Below are positions 33,608 to 45,760 of a DNA stretch of 51,313 nt, in pieces. The DNA lies in assembly GCA_030141605.1 (NCBI GenBank), contig JAQGDQ010000261.1, positions 268,411-319,723 of the forward strand, in the 5' to 3' direction. Position numbers and translations under genes: made by a program. Each line of letters opens with the position of its first letter. The stretch's first letter is position 1. Below the pieces are notes generated by a model that saw nothing but the letters and a program-made list of their open reading frames with translations, made no database searches and was not told the DNA's origin. This stretch comes from Tubiluchus corallicola (taxonomy: Eukaryota > Priapulida > Priapulimorpha > Priapulimorphida > Tubiluchidae).

Positions 33608-36600
33608 ATTATCTCACCTTTCACTAATGCACTAAAGCTGACCTGTCAATAATTGTCTCACCTTTCACTAATGCACTAAAGCTGACCTGTCAATAATTAA
33701 TTCACCTTTCAATAAGGCAGTAAAGCTGACCTGTCAATAATTATCTCACCTTTCACTAATGTAAAAAAAGCTGACCCGTCAGTAATTATCTCACCGTTCA
33801 CTAATGCAGTAAAGCTGACTTGTCAATAATTAACTCACCTTTCACTAAGGCATTAAAGCTGACCTGTCAATAATTATTTCACCTTTCACTAAGGCAGTAA
33901 AGCTGACCTGTCAATAATTATCTCACCTGTCACTAATACAGTAACGCTGACCTGTCAATAATTAACTCACCTTTCACTAAGGCAGTAAAGTTGACCTGTC
34001 AATAATTAACTCACCTTTCACTAAGGCAGTAAAGTTGACCTGTCAATAATTATCTCACCTTTCACTAATGCAAAAAAACCTGACCTGTCAATAATTATCT
34101 CACCTTTCACTAATGCAGTAAAGCTGACTTGTCAATAATTATCTCACCTTTCACTAATGTAAAAAAAGCTGACCCGTCAGTAATTATCTCACCGTTCACT
34201 AATGCAGTAAAGCTGACCTGTCAATAATTATCTCACCTTTCACTAATGCAGTAAAGCAGACCTGTCAATAATTATCTCACCTTTCACTAATGTAAAAAAG
34301 CTGACCCGTCAGTAATTATCTCACCATTCACTAATGCAGTAAAGCTGACCTGTCAATAATTATTTCACCTTTCACTAATGCAGTAAAGCTGACCTGTCAA
34401 TAATTATCTCACCTTTCACTAATGCAGTAAAGCTGACCTGTCAATAATTAACTCACCTTTCAATAAGGCAGTAAAGCTGACCTGTCAATAATTATCTCAC
34501 CGTTCACTAATGCAGTAAAGCTGACCTGTCAATAATTGTCTCACATGTCACTAAGGCAGTAAAGCTGACCTGTCAATAATTATCTCACCTGTCACTAATG
34601 CAGTAAAGCTGACCTGTCAATAATTATCTCACCTTTCAATAATGCAGTAAAGCTGACCTGTCAATAATTATCTCACCTTTCACTAATGCAAAAAAACCTG
34701 ACCGGTCAATAATTATCTCACATTTCACTAATGCATTAAAGCTGACCTGTCAATAATTATCTCACCTTTCACTAAGGCAGTAAAGCTGACCTGTCAATAA
34801 TTAACTCACCTTTCACTAAGGCATTAAAGCTGACCTGTCAATAATTATCTCACCGTTCACTAATGCAGTAAAGCTGACCTGTCAATAATTGTCTCACATG
34901 TCACTAAGGCAGTAAAGCTGACCTGTCAATAATTATCTCACCTGTCACTAATGCAGTAAAGCTGACCTGTCAATAATTATCTCACCTTTCAATAATGCAG
35001 TAAAGCTGACCTGTCAATAATTATCTCACCTTTCACTAATGCAAAAAAACCTGACCGGTCAATAATTATCTCACATTTCACTAATGCATTAAAGCTGACC
35101 TGTCAATAATTATCTCACCTTTCACTAAGGCAGTAAAGCTGACCTGTCAATAATTAACTCACCTTTCACTAAGGCATTAAAGCTGACCTGTCAATAATTA
35201 TTTCACCTTTCACTAAGGCAGTAAAGCTGACCTGTCAATAATTATCTCACCTGTCACTAATACAGTAACGCTGACCTGTCAATAATTAACTCACCTTTCA
35301 CTAAGGCAGTAAAGTTGACCTGTCAATAATTAACTCACTTTTCACTAAGGCAGTAAAGTTGACCTGTCAATAATTATCTCACCTTTCACTAATGCAAAAA
35401 AACCTGACCTGTCAATAATTATCTCACCTTTCACTAATGCAGTAAAGCTGACCTGTCACTAATTATCTCACCTTTCACTAAGGCAGTAAAGCTGACCTGT
35501 CAATAATTATCTCACCTTTCACTAATGCAGTAAAGCTGACCTGTCAATAATTATCTCACCTTCACTAAGGCAGTAAAGTTGACCTGTGAATAATTAACTC
35601 ACCGTTCACTAATGCAGTAAAGCTGACCTGTCAATAATTATCTCACCTTTCACTAAGGCAGTAAAGCTGACCTGTCAACAATTATCTCACCTTTCACTAA
35701 GGCAGTAAAGTTGACCTGTCAATAATTAACTGACCTTTTACTAATGCAGTAAAGCTGACCTGTCAATAATTATCACACCTTTCACTAAGGCAGTAAAGCT
35801 GACCTGTCAATAATTATCTCACCTGTCACTAATGCAGTAAAGCTGACCTGTCAACAATTATCTCACATGTCACTAATGCAGTAAAGCTGACCTGTCAATA
35901 ATTAACTCACCTTTCACTAAGGCCGTAAAGTTGACCTGTCAATAATTAACTCACCTTTCGCTAAGGCAGTAAAGTTGACCTGTCAATAATTATCTCACCT
36001 TTCACTAAAGCAAAAAAACCTGACCTGTCAATAATTATCTCACATTTCACTAATGCATTAAAGCTGACCTGTCAATAATTATCTCACCTTTCACTAAGGC
36101 AGTAAAGCTGACCTGTCAATAATTATCTCACCTGTCACTAATGCAGTAAAGCTGACCTGTCAATAATTATCTCACCTGTCACTAATGCAGTAAAGCTGAC
36201 CTGTCAATAATTATCTCACCTTTCACTAATGCAGTAAAGCTGACCTGTCAATAATTATCTCACCTGTCACTAATGCAGTAAAGCTGACCTGTCAATAATT
36301 ATCACACCTTTCACTAATGCAGTAAAGCTGACCTGTCAATAATTATCTCACATGTCACTAATGCAGTAAAGCTGACCTGTCAATAATTATCTCACATGTC
36401 ACTAATGCAGTAAAGCTGACCTGACAATAATTATCTCACCTTTCACTAAGGCAGTAAAGTTGACCTGTCAATAATTAACTCACCTTTCACTAAGGCAGTA
36501 AAGTTGACCTGTCAATAATTAACTCACCTTTCACTAAGGCAGTAAAGTTGACCTGTCAATAATTAACTCACCTTTCACTAAGGCAGTAAAGTTGACCTGT

Positions 36601-36615
36601 CAATAATTAACTCAC
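33608..36615 (-). repeat. 44-bp junctophilin-intron minisatellite, proximal block (about 68 units)
   Basis: Units of 44 bp, with some 43-bp variants, run up to the exon at 36616. On the transcribed strand the unit has a strong splice-donor match, AAAG/GTGAG(A or T), and an acceptor-like TTATTGACAG/GTC. The first unit begins at the exon's own donor, GTGAGTTAATT from 36615. Variant units (ctgaccggtcaat, catgtcactaagg, tgtaaaaaaagctgaccc) recur in fixed order, showing higher-order duplication. Confidence 0.95.
34502..35207 (-). repeat. 353-bp higher-order repeat, two copies
   Basis: 34502-34854 and 34855-35207 carry the same series of eight variant 44-bp units (353 bp) almost without change. 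A third, partial copy lies at about 27421-27575, next to the LTR insertion. Confidence 0.8.
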
Positions 36616-36734
36616 CTGGCTGATAGAAATCCGGAGCAAAATGTTTGGCGTTCACTTTAGCAGCAGATGCATCATTCTCCGCTTTCTTAGCTGCTATTTC
36701 AGCATCATCTACTTTTCTTCGAGCGCTTATTGTT
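36616..36734 (-). CDS. JPH: Junctophilin, helical-region exon ending in the APDFYQPG motif
   Basis: A minus-strand exon of 119 nt: acceptor ttttacttgcag before 36734, donor GTGAGT after 36616. Its first base completes the Arg codon split with the MORN exon, and it ends with one base of Gly. The 39 codons begin TISARRKVDDAEIAAKKAE and end KHFAPDFYQP. Together with the previous exon's AEIAVSR this forms the long helix of junctophilins. APDFYQPG is one of the best conserved junctophilin motifs, marking the end of the helix. The exon's 5' splice site is also the first unit edge of the 44-bp minisatellite. Reading through it would add 12 residues and then reach a TAG at 36578-36580. Confidence 0.95.
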
Positions 36735-37907
36735 CTGCAAGTAAAATACTCTGTGTCAGCAAATCCGTCATAACTGGAAAGGTACCAAAATAAGACTTAA
36801 AGACTGACAATACAATCTGTCAAGTATAGGACTCTCTCTGACCGCTGTCCATAGTGGTCAGATTTTGTTTTGTCGCAGCAGTTTTCGGCCATTTGGTGTT
36901 TTTAAATGCAGGGTAGTATCGCCTGCGATTGTAGACCAAATCTGACCATTGTCCAGTACAAGTCGTCTGATTTTTACTTTGCCTCAGCCAATCCCGTCAC
37001 ATTCTGAAACAGTGCAATGTCTCCCGGATTTTGGTAGCAAAATTAACTATGTACTTTATGATGTAGTTTTCTGCCCCTTTCGGGGGTACCCCTTCGTGCC
37101 CCCTTCCAGGCATCCCGACAGCTCATTATAAGACAGGTAATTTTATGTATGCCTAAATTAGTACCACACACCCAGACACCTAAACCTTTTCTACTTTATC
37201 ATGTGCTATTTCGTCACAGGTTCTTGGACTATAAGCTTTCCATCGAGTTTATTACACGGCCTGGCCTGACTTAGACGCATCCTACCCACTTCCCAACATG
37301 CATCCGTCCAAGATGGCTTCATGAGATAGTGAAACTATTTTTATTGCACAGACTTGGAAGCCAAAGTGAATAAAAGCTATATCGCATTATGAAATGCTCT
37401 ATTAAACAATCTGGCAGTCAGTAATAATTAACAAATTTTCCATTTGGACGTGAAAAGGTTCATTGTTTTTAGACACACAGGCATTTTATAAAACAGTGAA
37501 TGAAAAATTAGACAATGCATTGTGATGGCTGTAAGTAAAGAGTCACGGTGTCTCTGAAGTTAAGCAACACAAGACCTGAGTAGTAAATGGCTCGATGAGT
37601 GTCAGAAAATTCGCCTTGACAGATTTCGTGTTACCTGATTAGCTACTTTGTTAAGGGATGACTTATGGACATTTGAAAATGACCAAGACACCTCTGTATG
37701 TTATCCTAGAGGAATTATCCTTGATAATCAGATAAGTTCCAATCCCGTCATAAGTATCTCATAATTATATAGCCCTTGTACACCAGCTTGCAGCGTGAGA
37801 TGAGGTAACAGAAGCCTATAAGAATACTCGACGGCCCCAACACCGTTTTCCCATTTTCACCCTTGCCAATCGCCACAGGAACTGTGTCTGCTTTATTTAA
37901 AAAATGG
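36735..37907 (-). other. Junctophilin intron (36735-44155), unique segment
   Basis: Part of the 7.4-kb intron between the MORN exon and the helical exon. No exon or element is recognised here. Confidence 0.6.
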
Positions 37908-38817
37908 CTTATTGGTCGACAGTGCTGACCATCAGCTACTGCAAGCAGTGGCTTATTGGTCGACAGTGCTGATCATCAGCTACTGCAAGCACTGGCTTAT
38001 TGGTCGACAGTGCTGATCATCAGCTACTGCAAGCACTGGCTTATTGGTTGACAGTGCTGATCATCAGCTACTGCAAGCACTGGCTTATTGGTCGACAGTG
38101 CTGGCCATCAGCTACTGCAAGCACTGGCTTATTGGCCGACATTGCTGATCATCAGCTACTGCAAGCACTGGCTTATTGGCCGACATTGCTGATCATCAGC
38201 TACTGCAAGCACTGGCTTATTGGTCAACAGCGCTGATCGTCAGCTACTGCAAGCACTGGCTTATTGGTCAACAGCGCTGATCGTCAGCTACTGCAAGCAC
38301 TGGCTTATTGGTCGACAGTGCTGATCGTCAGCTACTGCAAGCACTGGCTTATTGGTCAACAGTGTTGATCATCAGCTACTACAAGCACTGGCTTATTGGT
38401 CGACAGTGCTGATCATCAGGTACTGCAAGCACAGGCTTATTGGTCAACAGTGCTGATCGTCAGCTACTGCAAGCACTGGCTTATTGGTCAACAGCGCTGA
38501 TCGTCAGCTACTGCAAGCACTGGCTTATTGGTCGACAGTGCTGATCGTCAGCTACTGCAAGCACTGGCTTATTGGTCAACAGTATTGATCATCAGCTACT
38601 ACAAGCACTGGCTTATTGGTCGACAGTGCTGATCGTCGGTTACTGCAAGCACTGGCTTATTGGTCAACAGTGTTGATCATCAGCTACTGCAAGCACTGGC
38701 TTATTGGTCGACAGTGCTGATCATCAGCTACTACAAGCACTGGCTTATTGGTCGACAGTGCTGATCATCAGCTACTACAAGCACTGGCTTATTGGTCGAC
38801 ATTGCTGACCATCAGCT
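37908..38817. repeat. 44-bp minisatellite, about 21 units
   Basis: The unit starts cttattggtcgacagtgctg and ends gcaagcactgg. It is unrelated in sequence to the 44-bp array at 33.6-36.6 kb, despite the equal period. Variation is mostly gtcgac/gtcaac/gccgac and gatcat/gatcgt. Open frames through it are not genes. Confidence 0.95.
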
Positions 38818-40496
38818 TGCATCTCGAGTAGCCATGCAGAAAAGCTCATACCTACAAATGCTGTGTTGACTTACAATAAGGACATGGACATGAATTCAAG
38901 GTTACTTAACAGGAACTCGATAATAGGAGTAAAAATGACCAGATAGACATAAGAAGATAACATTGTTGTTTGACCCATCCTATAATTTCGGTGTCTAATG
39001 TAAGTTTCATGACTTTTGGTATGGATGTCCATGAATTACATTAAGATCCTCAAAATAAAAAAAAATTCTGTATAAATCTGTATAAAAACATGCAAAAAGC
39101 TTGTCGTGGTGACTGTTGCATGTGATGAATCAGGGGCTACGTATTAGTCAAGACATGAGCGGCTTAGTTTGTCGTACCGCATTAATGTCTGTTCCGCAAC
39201 TTTCTTTTATTATATAATAACTACAACTTTCTCTACATAATCTCAAATTTTCATTATTGTCTTTGTCACTGGCACTTAAAAATTTTGACTTTTGGGTTTG
39301 AAGTGATTACTATAGCAAACATTCATCTTTTTTTACAGTTGCTCAATTTTTTTATAAGTCATAAAGTCATAAGTCATTTATTTCACATTACACATTTACA
39401 ATAGTTACATATACAATATCTAGTGAAAGGGCTTACAATGAACATAATACAAATAAGAAATACTGCACAGGAAAAGTCTCAAACACTGTTCACCTATATA
39501 CGAAGGTAAATGTGTTGCGGGCAATCAAAAAGCAGGGCTTGCTAGATTGTCCCACACAGTGAAAGAAAAAAAGTAATGGAAATAATCTGAAAATTTAAAG
39601 TGAATCGTGATAAAAAAACATTAGTGCTTAATATGGAATGATGTAATGAATGAAGCTCATATATGGGATGATATAAAAGATAGAAAGACTATTATTTGTT
39701 AATAGTATGTAAAATTAAGATAACTTGATTAAGCTAACACTGTTATGCAATTTTGATTACTCACTGATACTTACTTAGAATTTGATTGTTTAGCATTTTT
39801 TTAAATCTAGTAATAGAGATTTATACAATTTACTACTCATCAGCTGACGAGTTGTCAGAGCTGTCATAATATTAAATGACTAATATGTCGTAATATTAAA
39901 CGAAAGCACTTCACTAAGTGCAGAAAACCAAACATCCTCAAAGAACTGGGACATACAGATGATCGTGACGTAGCTAAACAAAAATCGCTTCTTTAGTTGA
40001 AGTGGACCGCCTAGAATGCAGCAGACGCCACGTGTTTTCGTAAAGAGGATTTGAAAACTCACAGCGTGCAGCTTAGCCAAGCGAAAACTTCTGATGCTTA
40101 AACACATTTTTGCCATGACACAGTTGCTTCTTCAACAGATCAAACAGATTTTCACTTCGTGACCTTGACACAATCACCCCCCAGTTGGCTAGCTAATGTT
40201 ACTTCTTCAATAATAACAATCCTTCACTTTTGCTTTCTGTTTCCATGTTTAGGTGAAGAGTATTTATACCTGTTCCATGGCTCCTGCTAGCTGATCTTTT
40301 GATTAACAAATTAATGTGTACAAGCAACATGTTTTTGTAAGCAAGCAAAACCCCCAATGTTCACATTATGTTCTCTTCCATGTGCAACATGCTATTCTCT
40401 GCACAGTATTCTATTCCACTCACAATCTTTTATTGCATGCCACAGTACACTTTTATCAGACACATTATGAAAGGAGTTTACAATTTTCGCACACAA
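38818..40496. other. Intronic unique sequence with a possible retroelement tail
   Basis: Around 39350-39480 the minus strand carries a run of ATGACTT-like words before an A-rich end, resembling a LINE or SINE 3' end, at low confidence. Nothing else is recognised. Confidence 0.35.
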
Positions 40497-40571
40497 TCTA
40501 ACCCTAACCCTGATCCTAACCCACCCTAACCCTATTCCGAATCATAACCCAAGCCCTAACCTTAACCCTAA
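40497..40571 (+). repeat. Degenerate interstitial telomere-like tract (CCCTAA)n
   Basis: About ten words of ctaacc, ctaaccct or near variants in 75 bp, many with substitutions. The CCCTAA type is the telomere repeat of most animals outside arthropods and nematodes. Its decay argues for an old internal tract, not a chromosome end. Confidence 0.75.
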
Positions 40572-40649
40572 TTCGCTTCACGGGGAATTGTAATCTTTAG
40601 CACAGTTTGTCACCTACACAGGATCCAACTCCACTATTCTATTCAACAT

Positions 40650-41880
40650 ACTATGTTCATCCCCACTCACTGTATTGTATTCCAGCTACAATATTCTACT
40701 GTACTCACGATATTCTGTCATGCTCAATATTCTACTGCACTCACAATGTTCTAGTCCATGCTCAATATTCTACTGCACTCACAATATTCTGTCATGCTCA
40801 ATATTCTACTGTACTCACAATGTTCTAGTCCATGCTCAATATTCTACTGCACTCACAATATTCTGTCATGCTCAATATTCTACTGTGCTCACAATGTTCT
40901 AGTCCATGCTCAATATTCTACTGCACTCACAATATTCTGTCATGCTCAATATTCTACTGTGCTCACAATATTCTGTCATGCTCAATATTCTACTGTGCTC
41001 ACGATATTCTAGTCCATGCTCAATATTCTGCTGCACTCACAATATTCTGTCATGCTCAATATTCTACTGTGCTCACGATATTCTAGTTCATGCTCAATAT
41101 TCTACTGTACTCACGATATTCTAGTCCATGCTCAATATTCTAGTCCATGCTCAATATGCAACTGTACTCACAATATTCTAGTCCATGCTCAATATTCTAC
41201 TGTGCTCACAATATTCTAGTCCATGCTCAATATTCTACTGTGCTCACAATATTCTAGTCCGTGATCAATATTCTACTGTGCTCACAATGTTCTAGTCCGT
41301 GCTCAATATTCTACTGCGCTCGCAATGTTCTAGTCCATGCTGAATATTCTACTGTGCTCACAATGTTCTAGTCCATGCTCAATATTCTACTGTGCTCACA
41401 ATGTTCTAGTCCATGCTCAATATTCTACTGTGCTCACAATGTTCTGTTTCATGTTCAATATTCTACTGTACTCACAATATTCTAGTCCATGCTCAATATT
41501 CTACTGTAACTCACAATATTCTAGTCCATGCTCAATATGCTACTGTGCTCACAATGTTCTAGTCCATGCTCAATATTCTACTGTGCTCACAATGTTCTAG
41601 TCCATGCTCAATATTCTACTGTGCACATAATATTCTAGTCCATGCTCAATATTCTACTGTGCTCACAATGTTCTAGTCCATGCTCAATATTCTACTGTGC
41701 ACATAATATTCTAGTCCATGCTCAATATTCTACTGCACTCACAATATTCTAGTCCATGCTCAATATTCTACTGTACTCACAATGTTCTAGTCCATGCTCA
41801 ATATTCTACTGTACTCACGATATTCTGTTTCATGATCAATATTCTACTGTGCTCACAATGTTCTAGTCCGCGCTCAATAT
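40650..41880. repeat. 36-38-bp minisatellite, first subfamily
   Basis: The unit is built on catgctcaatattctactg followed by ngctcacaatattctagtc. A 36-bp form with ctgtcatg alternates with a 38-bp form with ctagtccatg at the left, then the 38-bp form dominates. The many open frames are artefacts. Confidence 0.93.
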
Positions 41881-42720
41881 TCTATTCTGCGCACAATACT
41901 CTACTGCAATCACAATATTCTCTTCTGCGCACAATACTCTACTGCAATCACAATATTCTATTCTGCACACAATACCTACTGCAATCACAATATTCTGTTC
42001 CATGGACCATGTAGAATGTTCTACTGCAATAACAATATTCTATTCTGTGCACAATACTCTACTGCAATCACAATATTCTCTTCTGCGCACAATACTCTAC
42101 TGCAATCACAATATTCTATTCTGCACACAATACTCTACTGCAATCACAATATTCTGTTCCATGGACCATGTAGAATGTTGTACTGCAATCACAATATTCT
42201 ATTCTGTGCACAATACTCTACTGCAATCACAATATTCTATTCTGTGCACAATACTCTACTGCAATCACAATATTCTATTCTGTGCACAATACTCTACTGC
42301 AATCACAATATTCTATTCTGCACACAATACTCTACTGCAATCACAATATTCTATTCTGTGCACAATACTCTACTGCAATCACAATATTCTATTCTGTGCA
42401 CAATACTCTACTGCAATCACAATATTCTCTTCTGCGCACAATACTCTACTGCAATCACAATATTCTCTTCTGCGCGCAATACTCTACTGCAATCACAATA
42501 TTCTCTTCTGCGCACAATACTCTACTGCAATCACAATATTCTCTTCTGCGCATAATACTCTACTGCAATCACAATATTCTCTTCTGCGCACAATACTCTA
42601 CTGCAATCACAATATTCTGTTCCATGGACCATGTACAACGTTCTACTGCAATCACAATATTCTGTTCCATGGACCATGTACAATATTCTACTGGATTCAC
42701 AATATTCTGTTCTACCCATA
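41881..42720. repeat. 38-bp minisatellite, second subfamily
   Basis: The unit changes to ctactgcaatcacaatattc followed by tnttctgygcacaatact, with no gap from the first subfamily. A longer variant containing gttccatggaccatgta recurs four times (at about 42000, 42150, 42620 and 42670). Confidence 0.93.
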
Positions 42721-43085
42721 ATATTCTTTTCCACTGACTATATTGTTTTTTATACGCACATTATCCAGTTGCACACAGAATTATTGCATTACACGATTAA
42801 TAAAATTTAGTCATTTGTCCCATGAGATGCTAAATAAAAGACGTGAGCTTATTGCGTGGAACAATTAATCTATGCCTAACGAAACATATTAAAAACCTCA
42901 CTGTTACCAAACAATGATCTACATAAAACGCAAGCGCAAAGAACATTACAATTTGTGCTCAAGATGAAGAATCACATCTATCCTATCCATACATGAAACA
43001 GTTTATAATTTATATGTGTAATAGAACATGATAAAAAATGTTATACAGTGCAATAATCTGTTCCATGTTACAATTTTATAATAAT
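42721..43085. other. Intronic sequence, nothing recognised
   Basis: 365 bp of AT-rich DNA between the array and the MITE. Confidence 0.5.
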
Positions 43086-43589
43086 CCTTTTCACAGTTCC
43101 AGGGCTTGATGATGATCGTGAAAAGGTCAAAAGTTAAGTGTACCAGACAACTCATTTGTGTACACTTGACAACACCTGGCAGCCCATGCTATTGTAATGG
43201 TAACAGTTTTAACAACTAGCTAAAACCTTACCTAGTTCATTTTTTCTTGTTCTCAGGTAAGATCCTGCTAGTAAATCACTCCACTCTATTTATAGACTAG
43301 TGCATAATTAAGTAAAGTCCACGTAAAACAACTATCCTGTTACTGAACTGAAGCGGCAGACGGCTTTGCTTTACCCACACATGTGACGGTTGTAGTTAAA
43401 GCATTTGTAGATTTAACTTGCTTGATCTTGCTTAAGAACAAGAAAAAATGAAGTAGGTAAGGTTCTAGCTACTACAACAGCTTGGACTGCAAGGCGTTGT
43501 CAAGTGTACACAAATGCGTTGTCTGGTGCACTTAACCTTTGACCTACAGCAACTGCACGTGCCCACAACGAAACTGTGAAAAGGCTTAT
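43086..43589 (+). mobile_element. MITE, CCTTTTCACAGTT family, about 500 bp
   Basis: The ends are AATAATCCTTTTCACAG (from about 43083) and CTGTGAAAAGGCTTATT, inverted repeats with one mismatch. Internal parts match 21973-22377 (reversed) and 45255-45449. It lies about 10 bp from the hAT-type MITE at 43598. Confidence 0.7.
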
Positions 43590-43597
43590 TATTCATG

Positions 43598-44117
43598 CAG
43601 GAATGAGAATTTTCGGCAGATATGCGGAATTTCGAGTTTTTGGAAGACCAGTAGTGCCATTTTTGTAAATCGCGTAAATTCGTTGAGAAAATGTTTACGG
43701 ACCCAATACATTATATCACAAGCTGACCGCTAGTTGGCGGGCCAGCACTTTGTTTACATCACGTACATCAGTGTAACCACATGTATATCTCTATGTATAA
43801 AAATATAGAATCAATTGTGCGGAGTTGTTTGAGTCAATTGCAGACAGTTTTTATATACTTTTGCATAGGAGCGGCCAGTACTTAGGCATTTTTGAGACAA
43901 TTAGGTATCATGTATCCTTGATAGTTGGATATTTGAAATTATGCATGAAACAAGGTAACTGATATTTTAAGTCCACTTAGAGGTTCTCTACGGTCACAAA
44001 ATTGCAATTTGTTGCTGGCTTCAAGGGGGTTTCCCTTGAACCCCATTGAGGGCCTAGGCGGCTCCCAACCCCCCGGCCTGTTTCAGAGTTTTTTGCAATT
44101 TGTCATTCTCATCCCTG
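43598..44117 (+). mobile_element. hAT-type MITE (CAGGGATGAGAAT family), 520 bp
   Basis: The ends are CAGGAATGAGAAT and ATTCTCATCCCTG. It is a close relative of 14713-15226 along its whole length. The flanks share TTCATG, fitting a target duplication that lost two bases on the left. The part from 43756 onward is inside the inverted duplication. Confidence 0.88.
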
Positions 44118-44155
44118 TTCATGGCAGCAATTTTTGTTAACTAAAACATGTTTAC

Positions 44156-44975
44156 CTTGATACAGCAATCTCAGCCTTCTGCTTGGCGACCTGAGAACCC
44201 CTGACCGCAGCTTGGACAGCGGAGTCTATCCTCTCCCGGAGTTTACTCTGTCTTAGAAGAAACAATTTGTTCTTCTTTCCTGAAGCTATAAGCACATTGT
44301 TTTTATACTTCCCCTCCTCCTTCGTACCGTCCTTGAACGTAGTCACACCGTAGCCGTATTTTTTATTATTGTACCATTCACCTTCGTACTTCAAACCGTC
44401 GGAACGTTCCGAGATGCCGAATCCGGATCGCTTATCGTTCTTCCACTCGCCCGTGTAGGTTTCGGTAACGTTAGTTTCGGTAATATCATCCTGGCTTACA
44501 AAACTCAAGTTACTGTCCATGTATTCGGTTGCACTAGTTAAACCCGATTGCGAAGAAGCCGTAGATATGCCACTAATTGCACTGTGGTTGCTACGTATAG
44601 ATCCTGAAACGCTAGAGGCGCCACTGCGCTTGTTAATGTCTCCCGTACTCCTCTGCTTCTTTATGCGTAGTCCTTGCATTATGGAACGCTTAAGGGTGAC
44701 CTTCTTTTGCTGAAAGATGGAGGCTTTTCTAGCGAAGGCCGAGGGTTCATCACTTCTTGCTTTGAGCACGAATCCGCCCCTGGCTTCGTCTAATTTCTTA
44801 TCACGTTCGTGACCAAGGTCGTCGGTTTCACCTGAACGAAGCGATGACATGGACGCTCGCAAGTTGACAGCCGCTGCCGTCTTGGGGCGGTAGTGGGACG
44901 CAAGACCGTACGGCACGCTTTGGCGGACGCCGTATCCGTGACGCATGCCGCGAAGCCACTGACCTTGATATGTAC
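44156..44975 (-). CDS. JPH: Junctophilin, MORN and joining-region exon
   Basis: A minus-strand exon of 820 nt: acceptor cttttctctttcag before 44975, donor GTAAAC after 44156. It opens with two bases of a split Gly codon, then TYQGQWLRGMRHGYGVRQS, a MORN motif nearly identical to the sixth MORN of vertebrate junctophilins. A Ser/Lys-rich joining region of about 140 residues follows. Then come two more MORN motifs (YTGEWKNDKRSGFG and YEGEWYNNKKYGYG) and the start of the long helix, ending AEIAVS plus two bases of Arg. MORN motifs bind the plasma membrane, and the joining region separates motifs VI and VII in the family. The Met at 44946 is internal. The exon with the start codon and earlier MORN motifs was not found to the right. 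Confidence 0.95.
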
Positions 44976-45254
44976 CTGAAAGAGAAAAGCAGAATGAAAA
45001 TGAAGCGAAGGAGAATTAAGACTTTATAGTCCCTGCATAGCGAGTTCGATGTGTATAAACTTTGCAGACTCGGTTCACACTTTCCACATGATGTTAAGAA
45101 AATGATACGGTGCACAAAAATGATTAACAAAATCAGACCTTTAAGTATAAACGAATTTACATATTTAAAAAATATTCACACAAATTCCACAACTTTTGAC
45201 CCTTTAGGTTACCGTAAAATACAAATTATGACTGACTAGTTTCGTGCTACTAAA

Positions 45255-45449
45255 TCACTGTACACACAGACTAATTCATAATTACGTAAAGTCCAGGTAG
45301 AACAACTGAAGTTACGGAACTGATGCGCCAGACGGCTTTCCTCACATGTCCCGTGACGGTTGTAGCTAAGACGCGTTGCTGTGATACACTTAACCTTTGA
45401 CCTATAGCAACTGCGCGTGCGCATAACGAAACTATGAAAAGGCTTCTTA
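45255..45449 (+). mobile_element. Half copy of the CCTTTTCACAGTT MITE
   Basis: It ends gaaactatgaaaaggctt and matches the right half of 43086-43589 (gacggctttcct, gtgacggttgtag, cacttaacctttgacct). It contains TGCGCGTGCGCA at 45412-45423. Its mirror is at 49620-49814. Confidence 0.65.
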
Positions 45450-45760
45450 TGCAATAACTTAACTGGTAGTTAAATGAGTGGAGTGGTAAAATTATTAATG
45501 GAAAGTGTATTATCGAAAAATTCTAAGTTTTAGCATAAAGAAACACAACTTTGCTGACATTCGGGACTAGCACACAAGATATTATCTCTGCTGAAAGTCC
45601 TAGGCATAATAAATTTATCAAAACCATTCTTCATGAAGACTGCAGTTCGTCGTTTGTGTTAGTTCATGACTTCACACTATACGGTTGTGGGCTTGAATAC
45701 ACGAACACAGTTCAATCTTCAACGTCGATACAACTCCGATACACCAACTTAAACGGTGTA

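Noticed and set aside
26857-36615. CRISPR-like array: regular 44-bp spacing with variable segments
   Set aside because: The whole unit is repeated with point variants; there are no unique spacers. The setting is an animal intron.
37908-38817. Relation between the two 44-bp arrays of junctophilin introns
   Set aside because: The equal period is a coincidence; no shared words beyond chance were found.
40607-42737. Many overlapping open frames of 60-240 codons
   Set aside because: They lie wholly in the 36-38-bp arrays, whose units lack stops in some frames. The proteins are simple repeats with no start context or homology.
44152-44946. Reading the ATG at 44946 (and 50123) as the start of a 264-residue protein
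   Set aside because: The MORN motif begins upstream in frame at the splice acceptor (44975). The Met is inside the conserved GMRHGYG motif.
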